A DNA stretch of 64,000 nucleotides from Heloderma charlesbogerti. Lineage: Eukaryota; Chordata; Lepidosauria; Squamata; Helodermatidae. The stretch spans positions 226,643-290,642 of the forward strand of contig JANEZZ010001669.1 of the NCBI GenBank assembly GCA_026122225.1. Direction: 5' to 3'. Position 1 is the stretch's first letter, and the number at the start of each line of letters is the position of its first letter. Below the pieces are notes generated by a model that worked only from the letters and a program-made list of their open reading frames with translations, was not told the DNA's origin and did no database searches. This document shows, piece after piece, positions 15,201-27,200 of this stretch. Position numbers and translations under genes: made by a program.

Positions 15201-18200
15201 CCATACTTTTCTCTTCCCACCATTCTGGTACAAGTTCATCTTGGTTTCATCAGTCCAAAGAATCTTATTCCAGAACTGGGCAGGCTTTTTTGGGTATTTG
15301 CTGGCAAAGGCTAATCTGGCCTTTCTGTTCTTGAGCATTGCCAGTGGTTTGCACCTTGTTGTGAAGCCTCTGTATTTACATTCATAAAGCTGTCTCTTGA
15401 CTGTAGATGTTGACAATGACATGCCTACCTCCACAAGAGCGTTCCTGACCTGGCTAGATGTTGTGAAAGGGTTCCTCTTCACCATGAGCAGAATTCTGCG
15501 GTCATCCACTTTAGTTGTCTTCTGTGGTGTTCCAGGCCTTTTGCTGTTGCTGAGCTTGCCAATTAATTCCTTCTTTTTCATGATGTTCCAAACTGTTGTG
15601 GTGGCCACTCCCACTGTTTTTGCTATCTCTCTGATGGGTTTATGTTGTTTCCTCAGCCTAATGATGGCCTCCTTCACTCGCATGGACACCTCTTTGGACC
15701 TCATGTTGGGAGTTCCAGTGAACAGCTACCAAATGCAAATGTAACACTCAGAACCACCTCCAGGCCTTTTATCTGCTTGATTGGTCATGGGGCACCCAGG
15801 AAACAGGCCACACCTGGCCATGCAGCTGCTTGTCAGCCATTCGTTCCATTACTTATGAGCCACCAACGATGGGTGTGTGTGTATGCCACTGGCTGTCCTT
15901 CCTGAATGGGTAGTGCCCCACTTTTGTCAAAGCCCTTGAATTATAGCTGAAAGTCCTGACTTCGCTCCCATCTGAGTGTGTTTCCTTTCAACTTCAATGT
16001 GGTGGCATACAGAAGCCAACTGCCAAAACAGTTATCCTTGTTCCAATATTTCTGGCTGTGACTGTATGTACACAAAACACACACCAACACTTCTTTTTAA
16101 AATGTAGGTTCTATTAGACATAACTGATGCTCACAGGGTCAAACTACACGTTACGTTAACTGTGTAGTGTGTAGCTCAGCCTTATCTTTTTCTTTACTTT
16201 AGAGTAACTGCATGCAGGCCTGATTTAGTTCAGGACCAGCACACATCAGGAGCAGGGTGACAATGCTGACAGAGACTTAGCAAAAACCTGAATCAGAGCA
16301 AGGACCAACAATGACCATATGCAAGCGCACAAAAAAGCGGTAACTGAACTGCTTGCAACTGCTTTCCAAAGACCTGGGTCTGTATTCAGCCATATCAAGA
16401 TCTGCCATCCCAGCAGACTTTGTAGTCACTCTGCACATCTTCATTAATGCCAAACACTTTGCATTCATGGACACTTGCTGCAATGTAGGAGACTGGATAC
16501 GTGCACATACTGGGCTTTCCTTATGTCAGCCACTGAAAGGGGAAAAACCTTCTTAAAGATCTTTCCCAACTACAGCCAGCAATGGCGATCTCAAATGAAT
16601 ACTGCCTGTGCTGTGTGGAAACAACATCAGGGAAAGTTACCTTTGCTACCTCCTCAACTGGGTCTATGATGCCATGAGGAAACTGGGGTGCTGAACAAAC
16701 CAACATGGCTGTATTCTTGGAAATGGCTTTCTTCATCGCCTGAAAAAATTAAGAGGAAATGATTAGGAAGTCAATATACTCTAGATACCAATCTTCCAAA
16801 TTTCAAGAAGTTAAAGGCACACCATTCAAAGGACTACATTTGTTCCTAAAATAGCATTTTGCCCAGTCATTTTGCCCAGTCTCAACTATCAGTAGACAGC
16901 TGGAAATAGCAACGGGATACCTTAACATCCACTTGCATACTTTTGGTCAATGGAATGTGCACAATCTTCATCCTTAAATAATGGGCAGCTTTATCAAATG
17001 CCGCATGTACACTCTCCGGAACCAACCTGGATAAAAGAGAAAGCAACACATCACAGAAAATGGTCTGTGGCTGCTCGTAATTCATTATTATTACTATTAT
17101 TATTACTATTACTATTATTATTACTATTATTATTACTATTATTATCATCATCATCATCATTTATACACTGCTCCATAGCTGAAGATCTCTGGGTGGTTTA
17201 CAGAAGTTAAAACATTAAAATACAATATACAAAGTTTAAAAGCCATTTACATAAAAGCACACAGGCAATATACACAAACAAGATATAACTAAAAGCAACT
17301 TTGAACAGTTAGTCATAACTAAAGACATTTAGGCATTAAGACACGCCATTCTTGTTACCTTCCCTCCTCTCCTGTACAATAATGAACTTACATGCATGAA
17401 GCCAGAAAAAAAGGGGGACCTAAAGAGTATCTGTTCACCCAATAGACTGTCAGCAGGGGCGGGGAGGGGGGGAGGTAGGATTTGAGGCAAAATGAGCCAA
17501 ACCTTTCCTCCTTCCTTCGACCATGTTAACAGCACAGCAAAGAAACAGCTAATTCCACGGTCTAGAGCAGGGGTGGACAGAAGGGGTTTGAACTCGATGG
17601 TCTTATAGACCCCTTCCCATCCTACTCTTCTATGATTCTATGATCGCCAAATGTTTTGGAATTCAACTCCCAGAAGCCCCTGCCAGCATGCCCAACGGTC
17701 ATTTATGCATGTACGTATGTATGTATTTAAAACATTTGTTGGCCACCTTTCAGGGCAGAAGCCCTTCCAAGGTGGCTTACAGTAATAAAATACATAACGT
17801 TTCATGTATGCTGGGAAGTCGAAAACATCTGGAGACCTACTTTTTGCCCTCCCTTACTCTAGAGAACTACACATCTTACTCTGTGTCAAGCAGAGATTTT
17901 AACTTGGTCCCAAACAAGAGCCACCACATTCTGCAGGGCAAGCAGCTTTTGAATGTAGGGGTGTTATGAAAGGGCTGCTGAACACAGTACAATTAAAACA
18001 ACAAACAAAATCCTCCTGGATTCACATAAGTCTTTGGATGCACCCAGAGGATGTTTCAGAGTTGTGCTTTTTAAACCTCTGCCACTCTGTATCAATTTTT
18101 TGAAAGACGGACAAAGAAACAAAAAAGATACAAGTACAAGCAATATCACCCAAAGCTTATCACTGATCTGTCTCAGTCTTGCTCCAAAAGTCAGTAGAGC

Positions 18201-21200
18201 AGAAAAGTAAAAGCAACAGATAACATGCAGCTTATAAGATACCCAGCAGATGGCAGCCAGTGGCTGAACTCTGCCTTGGATTTTTCTAGGGTTGGCGGAG
18301 AATTTCTCCCCGAAACTTTGGGGGGCCGAGCGCCAACGTGTTCGGCCCCCCGAACAAGTTTCGGGGAGAAATCCTCCGAACCCCCCCCGCACCCCCCCCG
18401 GGACGGGACTTACCTTCACCGAATGTCCCTCCCGGTGGCTGGTCCGGCCGGCGGTTCGGCGGGTGTTCGAGCGAGGCGGGAGCGGCAGCCGGTCTTTCGG
18501 CTAGATCTGCAAAGTCAGCCGTGATAGGCTACGTCAATCGTCACATAGCCTATCACGGGTGACTTTAAAAAAAAAAAAAAAAGTGTGTACGGATAATGGC
18601 GGCCCCCATAGGGAGCCGCCATTCCCGTTCCTTATTTGGTCGCTGTAGTCTATGTAAAGATTTACGTAGACTACGGCGAAAATAAGGGCAACGCTATTTG
18701 CGTTGCCCTTATTTTCGCCGTAGTCTACGTAAACATTTACGTAGACTACAGCGACTAAATAAGGAACGCGAATGGCGGCTCCCTATGGGGGCCGCCATTC
18801 GCGTACGCGCTTTTTTTTTTTTAAAGTCACCCGTGATAGGCTACGTGACGATTGACGTAGCCTATCACGGCTGACTTTGCAGATCTAGCCGTGATAGGCT
18901 ACGTGAATCGTCACGTAGCCTATCAGGGGGCGTTTTTTTTTTTTTTTAACTTTCGCATTCGCGGCCGGGCGAGGCGGGAAGCCTCCTCCCCGGCCTGAAT
19001 TTCGGCCGGGCCGAGGCGGGAAGCCTCCCCCCGGCCTGAATTTCGGCCGGGCCGAAGCGGGACGCCTCCCCCCCCGGACGGAACTTCGCGGGGGGACCAG
19101 TGAAGCGCCTCCCCCCCCACCGCGAACGTCCTTCGAGGAAAGATAAGTGACTTTCGTCCACCCCTAGATTTTTCATAGGTGCTTTGTGTTTCCAAGCAAA
19201 TCAGTGTTAAAATATTAGAAGGGCCCGCATTCTTGAAACATTTGCAATAAGTTGCTTCTGCTTCAATGCTTCTCCTTTCAGGAACATGCCAAAGGAAGAT
19301 CAATCATACTTACACAGAATAATGAAAAAACTGATGGTAGACATATGACCTACTGTCATGAATTTTAGCTAAATTAACAAGACTTGTTTTCTCGGGGGTG
19401 GGGGGAAGTGTCGCTGGTGTGTTACAATTTTCTTGAGGAGATTCAAACAAGAGTGCCCCCAATTGCTGCTTGATGAAGATGAAGGCTAAAATGTCCAGGG
19501 TATATTGTAAGCTATCTTTAGTAAGATCAATGGTAGCAGAAAGTGAGACATAAAATACTGGCAAAATGCTATCTACAGAAGACTGTAAGTCTTCAAGCCT
19601 TGCAAGTCGATTCTCTGAGGCAGAAGTGAAAAAGGAGCAAAAGGGAGCATACCAACAAGCACTGTACGTAACTGATCATGACGGAAACGAGCCAAAACTC
19701 TCCCTGGGCTCACGCGTGTCCCCTGCCCTTCCCTCTTCTCCTCTAGCATGGCCATAAGGAGATTGGAAGCTTCTGCTTCCCTCTTGGATTAACCACTGTT
19801 GAGCATGTCAACCAAACCCTAAACAGTGGTTAATCTTAGCTATGACCTGGTTCACATGTCTCAACAACCCAGGATTTTTTTTAAAATCCTGAGTTGGTGG
19901 GCACAAGGCATCCTGCAAGTGGGAGCAGCTAAACAAACGCTCTGTCTCTGGGTTGTTTAGGGTTGCTTTCAAACCCAGACCTCTGACTACAGCCCATGGG
20001 TTCTTTCTTTGGCTCGCAGGGGGAGAGACCAGCCAGAGGTCCAGATTCAGACACAGCTCTAAACAACCCAGAGATGGGAAATCCCTGGGTTGTTTAATGC
20101 TCCCATTTGCCACATTGATGAGAACCAGCAGGCAGACTCTTTCACGGGAACCCACAATTGTTATTAAAAATGGTGGGGTATTGTGATGCATGAACTGGGC
20201 CTATGTTGTGTTGACACAAGCCAGCTTCATAAGTCATTGTTCGAAGATGATTTGTTTCAAACAAACCATAGTTAAGATTAACCACTGTTTGTCAGGTTCA
20301 GACAGCTCTACAAGCTGCAGTTAAGCAAAAACAAGAGTGAAAGCTTCTGAACTCCTCGTGGCCACACCAAAGGAGTGGGGGAGGGCATGCAAGCTGGAGG
20401 TGGAAGGCAATGCTTCTTCCCATCACAATAAACCCATCATGACATCCAAACACAGAGAGAAAGAGACAGACCGCTACATACATTTCTGGGTATGTGATTC
20501 CTCTTTCATAAGCCATGTCCCTGTAGGCTTTACAGACCAACATGATGCTCTCAGTCCCACCAGAGGTCATCTATTAAGAAGGAATTTAAAAACAAACACA
20601 CTTCAGTGGCCACAAACAAGAATGCGGTATTATACTATAATATTACAAAGTGAGTTTTAATCCCTAGATCTCAGAAATTCCCACTCTGAAAGGCAGTAAG
20701 TAGAATCTTGTAGGCCACCCTTCCCCAACCTGGTGCCATTGGCCATGCTGGCTGGGAATGATGGGAGAAGGCTGTTCTAGGCTAGCAGTGTCATGAGTCT
20801 CTATGGCAGCTTGCCCCAACCGGGTACCCTCCAGATGTTCTGGACTTCAATTCCCATCAGCCAACATGGTCATGAAAAGAGAAACTGAAAAGAGAAGATG
20901 TGAAATGGCCTTTTTCTAGCCAGACAAGACCCAGCAGACTTGTGTTTCAGGAAAAAAGCCTGTCAGCACAAAGAAACAGACAGAAACATTATGGTAGATT
21001 GAGAAAGAGATAGAGATTTATTTAGAAAGTTGGATGGGAAATTTGTTAAGCAACGTGTTTTCTTAGCGGAATGTTGTTGATCCACGTTGCTGCTTGCTTG
21101 TTGCTTTTTAATGCAAGAGCAACTCCAAACATTCCAGCTACCTGGTTTAGATATAAACTGTATGCAAAAAGGGCAGCTTTGTATTTTAAAGATTTAATCA

Positions 21201-24200
21201 CTCGTCTTGAGGCACATTTAGAAAGTAAAAATGGCAGAAAAGTACATGAAAGTTTTGACAAAAATTATCTCAGTGAAGATGTCTGGTGAAGCCCCTCTGC
21301 GTCTCTCTCATTTTTACTGCGCGACATTAGCCCTATTCAGGCTTTAATTATTTACTTCAACATGCAAGCAAGCAGAACTGGGCTGGAGGGAGCAGCCCCA
21401 CCCCCAACTCTGCCTCCACCCCCAGGCATCTGTGTGTACAGCGCACGTTTGCAGGGTGGAGGACTGCCACACGAGCGGGAACCCTGCGCTTTCCAGGTGC
21501 CTTTTCCCGTGGAAGCCTCCACATATACAGCTGTACGTGCAAAGCCCTTCCACCCGCCGCGGACATTGGTGCGATCTCGGTGCAGCCCCAGCTCACGTGC
21601 TGCGTTAAGTAGTTTAGATAATGCTGAACTGGGCTATCGTGGGCACAGTGTTATGAAAAGCCAACTGCAGACCTGCCAAGGAAAGGTTTCAATTAAGGCT
21701 TTTTCTAACCAGTTCTTATAAGTGTGGCACTCAGCTTTAGCCTACAGCATTAGTTGGTTGCCTTCTAATGCAAACTATTATCTACTTGGGACTGTATGAA
21801 TCACTGTCACAGGACACCTCCTCTCTCTCAATATACTGGGCAGCTGGACAATGCAGGGTGACTCAACAGCAGCTGACAGGCTCTTCAGATGTCTATACTT
21901 GTCCCCTTCAATTAACAGGGAAGCTCAGAATACGATAAGCAAAAAAACAGGCAGACACGGTTTGGGGGTATTGTTTGAATGCTGCATATCAACAGCCAAA
22001 GCCAAGGAAAAGCTTAATGCATAATCTCCAGGACTGTATTATTTTAAGGGGTAAGAGGTGAGCAATGGCATATCCATTATTATTTTTTATTTTTTAGTTG
22101 GAAAGAAAATACATAGGGGACAAAACCCGTCCTTTCATGTCACTTTTGCCTATACCACTGAAACATTACATTCACCAGTTAACCGTCAACAGTGGTTATT
22201 CCTGTTGAAATTTCAAATAATAGAATATATTACAGGCAATATAAACGCTGCCATACCATGCTAGCCTGCCACTCCCACTGCACAGAATTCTTTTGACTTA
22301 CTACATGACAAAAAAAGTACCCTATTTCTTTTAAGTGGCTCTTGAATACTTCCTACAGGACCTATGAGTCTGATTTCTCTGTGACAAACCTTGGGAGTAA
22401 TAACACACATGATAAAATTCACAAAACTTACAAGATTAGGACCTCCAAGTCCTACTGAATGAGAGAGCACAAATTTGTCTGGTTTGTTTGTGGAACCCCT
22501 AATTCTCCACCAAACTCCAATTAAACGCACAACCCTATGCATCTTTAGACAGAAAAAAAGGACTACAACTGCCAGCATTCTGCAACCAACATAGCTGGCT
22601 GGGGCATGCTGGGAGTTGTAGGCCTTTTTTCTGTCTAAATGTGCATGGAATTGCACCCTAAGGGAGCAATCCTATGGCCACTAGACACTGTCTAGAGGGC
22701 CACAGGATATGCTCATTTCTGGGAACCGACCTCAGAGCCCGCGCTCCAAGGTCAGTTCCCAGAAAACTGACCTCCCCCCTTGTCCGCACTGCCTCGGAGG
22801 CAGAGCGGAGAAGCCCCAAACCAGCTGTCTAGCGAAAAATAGCAAGGCAGGAGAGGCGTGGCTGAAACGATCCGCCCCCAAGCCTCTCCTGCCTTGCTAT
22901 GGATAGGCGGTTGCCTCTGAGTTCAGAGGCGGCCGCCTATCTAGTTAGGATTGTGCCGTAAGTCACTGAAAATTCAGTAGGATCATCATAAACCCTTGAC
23001 ACACATATATTTAACAATCATAATTTTTCTTTTTTCTTTTTTCTTAGTCACTGTTAGGTTCCCCTCTTCTCATGCTTTGATTATTTTAGGGTTCTCCCTT
23101 TCTCTTTCTCTCTCTCTCTTTTACACTGTATGCCACTACTGTAACAAGACAGCACTAGCCAAAATGTCACTCCCAATCTTAAGAAAGTATCTTCTCTAGT
23201 AAACCAAAAACAGAAGCTGCAGTGTACATTTTTAGTACAAGCAGCCTGACAGCTGTGAATACACAAACAGGGAATTGTACTTTGCTAAGCAAGTTTTTAC
23301 CCCAGGGCCGGTGTTCTTCCCAAGTGACATCTGGGGAAAACACTGGATAATTTCAGCAGTGTGTGTGTGTGTGTGTAGAAAGAAAAAGGCTGGGTTTATT
23401 TGCAAGAGGGAAAAAACATGGAACATTCCCCACCCCATAACAAGGATAGTATTTCCTATATAATGAAGTCCTCTTACAGTCCTGTTCTGTGCAAGGACAT
23501 GACTAGATTGGAGACCTTTACACCTGTCTTTCCCAACCTGGGTCCCTCCAGATGTTTTGGACTTCCAATTCCCATTAGCTCCAGCCATCATGGCCAATGG
23601 TCAAGGCTGATGGGAGCTACAGTCCAGAACATCTGGAGGGGCCCAAGTTGGGGAAGGCTGCTTTATTCCAACCTGGGGGGCGGGGGGAAATAGTTCTGCT
23701 CCTACTACAGATTAGTTCAGTCTATGTACAGTGATTAAAGTCCAAGAAATGCTGGGCAGACAAGCAATAATGGACCTCATACATCTTTTCCCTTCCACTT
23801 CATATTTCTCCCACAAATTATTTAGAATTTGGCCAGCCTGGGTAAGTGCCCAGCTGGGAAAAACAGGTGGATTTTAGGGTGCGCATTTCTAAACGGTATG
23901 CAAGCTGGGGATGAATGTGCAAGAGAAAGATGTTGCACAGGGCTGGAGACTGATGAGCTTGCTCCTGAAGTCACTCCACCAGAAGACAACCATGGTGCTC
24001 CCAAAAGCGGGGGGGACACCAGGGATGAGCAGCATGTCCAAGCTGCCATATAAATGGCACACAGTGGACACACAGTGGAAAGTGAGGGCTGTGTTGTGAA
24101 GAGTAACGAGAACCAAGGCAAAATTTGTTTCCTGGGGGATGGGGGAGGCCATGGGGCTAGAAGGCTGGGGAGAAGGCATACTGAAAGCTTCGACATCTGT

Positions 24201-27200
24201 GATAAGTCAGCCCTGGCTGGGATTGATGGGGGTTATAGTCCAATACATCTGGGGGACACCAGGTTGGGTGATTATGCTAGACCAGGGGTGCGCAGGAAGT
24301 AATCTCCTGATGTTTTGGACTTCAACAGCATTCCTAACCATTGGCCATGTTGGCAGGGGCTTCTGGGAGTTGACATCCAAAACATCTGGAGATCTATCTT
24401 CTGCCCACCACTGTTCTAGATGCTAAACTGGCTCTGAGGGATCTTATCAGAAAGGGAATTTTCACAGATCTGGGTAGGTGGACTGTTCTTTGGTTCTGGG
24501 TCTAAAGACTTTGGAAAGTTTCCCTGTAATAGAAGGAAGGGTTTTGCAAGCACAAGAGCCAATGCTAAGTTTGTCATCATCATAGACCAGTACAGCCATC
24601 ATCATAGACCAGTACAGCGGAAGCATGTCATCGTCGGAGTTTGGTTGGATATCCACAAGATGGTAGAAGGGCCGTTTCTACAGGAAGCATTTATCATGCA
24701 CTCGTGATTGGTCACTCGTGGAAGTTTGCGGGTCCTATACATGACATCGTCATCCTCCAAGGCACCTCCCACTCTCTGCAACCTTTATCGCATTTCTTTT
24801 CATGACAATGAAGGTCCAACATTTTCCCTCCTCTTGTTCTGAACCATGGTAAACCTATGGTGTACTGATGAAATAGTGCTTTATCGCAGCAATATCACAA
24901 TGCCATCTTGTGGCTTTATAATAAACATATAGAACTTGCCCAGCAAGGAAGAAAAAAAAAAAAAGGAGAAAACCACGTGCAAAGGCGCTGATCATAATCC
25001 CACAAGGAATCCAGAAACAGACGCCCCGGTAGTTTGGGGTGTTTAGCTTCATGTAGAGAATCCCTAAATCTATGCCACAGATACAGTAAATGTCAGAGTC
25101 ACACAGCGCCTGAAGTTCTGGTAAAAACTGAACATCACCACTGACCACAGTTCTCTACGGATGAAGTCTTGCGCTGCTCTCTCCCTGGGAAGGCTTTCAG
25201 TTTTTGTACCAGGCATTCAGGCAGTGCACGGCTCTAGTATTTTTCTTACAACCCCTACATACTTTGCACCAAAAGTCAGAGTGGAAAACCAGTTCAGTAT
25301 GAGACTGGAAGTGCCAATGAAGGCTGCATCAGAGTTGTGCCGCCCTGATCTTTGTCTGCTCTGCAAACTGGAAGCAACATGTTATAAAGGAAAGGAGGGG
25401 GCCAGAAAACAAGCTGCCTTGTTCTACAGTGCATGCCCAATGGGGACACCAACTCCATGCAGTAAATGTGGCAACATCACCTTGAGATCCCTTTGTCTTA
25501 GAATAATACTTTCATAGCTGTCAAGTGAGGGAATGACATTTGTACTTGTCTTCGTTTTTGTTTAACTAATAAGCTAAAAGGGGGTTCTTCAGTGGGTACT
25601 AACAGCCAGAAGATGTTTGCTCAATGGCTTTTGATGACTGGTGGAAACTAGCTAGATGTCTTTTCCTGCAGACAGCAAAGATTAGTTTCAGGACAGTAAA
25701 CAAGGAGATTACAACAGGCTTTTTGCAGCTCTGTTCCTTCAGCAATTACACCAACACCCTGTTATGTACATTCCACGCCAACGTTTGTGACATGCCTTAC
25801 CTGCTTAGATGAGGGCAAGACAGTAACAACTGGAATACACCCAGTGAAGATGATAAATATCTGGGATTTTGCGGCTGGCTTGACAGGGCAGGGAGGAACT
25901 CCATGGGTAAGGTGTTTGCTTTTTGTGAAACTAATGTCATTTTTTGTGAAACTAATGTCATATGCTTTTTGTGAAACTAATGTCATATGATGCACCTCCC
26001 AGGAGACAGCAGTGTTCAAGAGCTGCTATGTAAACATGCTGCAAAGTGAGACTACATGGGCCTTAAAAACATTACTGGAGCAATCACAGAGGAAGCAGCA
26101 AGCATGTTGTACCACGTACGGGTAAAGGAACGTCTGTGTCATGTGCATTATAGCTCTAAAATTATATTGTCATGAATCAGGGAAGCTTCTTAAGGCTTAG
26201 AATATACCTGTGCCATGCCCACGTATTGAGAGACATAGCCTTGAAATTCATCAATTCTAAGTAGTGAAAAACAGGTTCAGCCATTGAAAAAAAAAAGAAA
26301 AAAAAGTAGCTCTGTCTTCATGTTATCAGCAGCCTCCTCTCATCTAAAGAACAGGTCACTCCACGTGCAAAGGCGTCGATCATAATCCCGCAAGAAATCC
26401 AGAAACAGAAGCCCCGGTAAAGTTTTGGGATTTTAGCTTCATGTAGAGAATCCCTATGTCCATGTCACAGATGCAGTAAATATTAGAGTCTCACACAGCC
26501 TGAACTTTTAGTAAAAACTGAACATCACCACTGACCATAGTTCACTCTAGGTCACTCCAAATTTCAAAAATACTCATTTTAGTTGAAAGAAACTTACAGA
26601 AACAATAACAGCTGGAGAAAGGTATATTGATAGGGATGGCAATATTCGATTCATAAACACTGTAACAGGTTAAAAAAGAATTGCAATAGGACATAATCAT
26701 TTATCTCTATCCCTACAGCACAAAAGGGCCCATACATGACCAAAAGTCAAACAGGATAACTCAGTATTGTCAAACTCAGCAAATAAAGGCTGCACAGATA
26801 AGAACCGATTCAGATAAATGGCATTTGGGCTTCTTTGACAGCTATATTGCAGTAAGTTTGTGAAAAAATGGAATTGTAGCACTTAAGAACTAATGTGACA
26901 CAGTGGTTAAGAAAGCCCTCCCCAACCTGGTGCCCTCCAGATGTACTGGACTTCAACTCCCATCAGCCCCAGCTTGCATGGCCAATGGCCAGGAATACTG
27001 GGAGTTGTAGTCCAAACATCTGGAGGACACCAGGTCGGGGAAGGCTGGGTTAAAATAAATGAGGCTGCAACCCTATGCATGTTTAGACAGAAAAAACTCC
27101 AAAACATGCATAGGAGTGCGTCCCAAGTTGCAAAGTTCCCAGCAAGCTGCTCTCTCTCAGCTTCAGCCCACCCCTGATCTGTAATACTGGTCTATCTTAC

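Larger units (their letters stand above)
17027..20481 (-). other. SGPL1: SGPL1 intron 6-7 interval (between exons 6 and 7)
   Basis: From right to left the intron holds a palindromic 'gttaatc' foldback (19735-20300), an 880-bp foldback hAT (18287-19166), a broken MITE near 17560-17690, LINE ends and a microsatellite. The stretches 17810-18280 and 19180-19730 show nothing I recognise. Confidence 0.6.

Noticed and set aside
18287..19166. A CRISPR array or a bacterial contaminant, because of regularly repeated hairpins and high GC
   Set aside because: The repeats are palindromic and irregularly spaced, have no spacers, and the block has an 8-bp target duplication in a vertebrate intron.
21071..21289. 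A 72-codon plus-strand frame beginning [14 protein letters not shown]
   Set aside because: No recognised homology, no splice signals around it, and it lies inside a large intron. It is most likely a chance frame.
25161..25517. A 118-codon plus-strand frame with several cysteines
   Set aside because: No homology, no promoter or splice context, and it is antisense in an intron. Cysteine pairs alone do not make a zinc finger.
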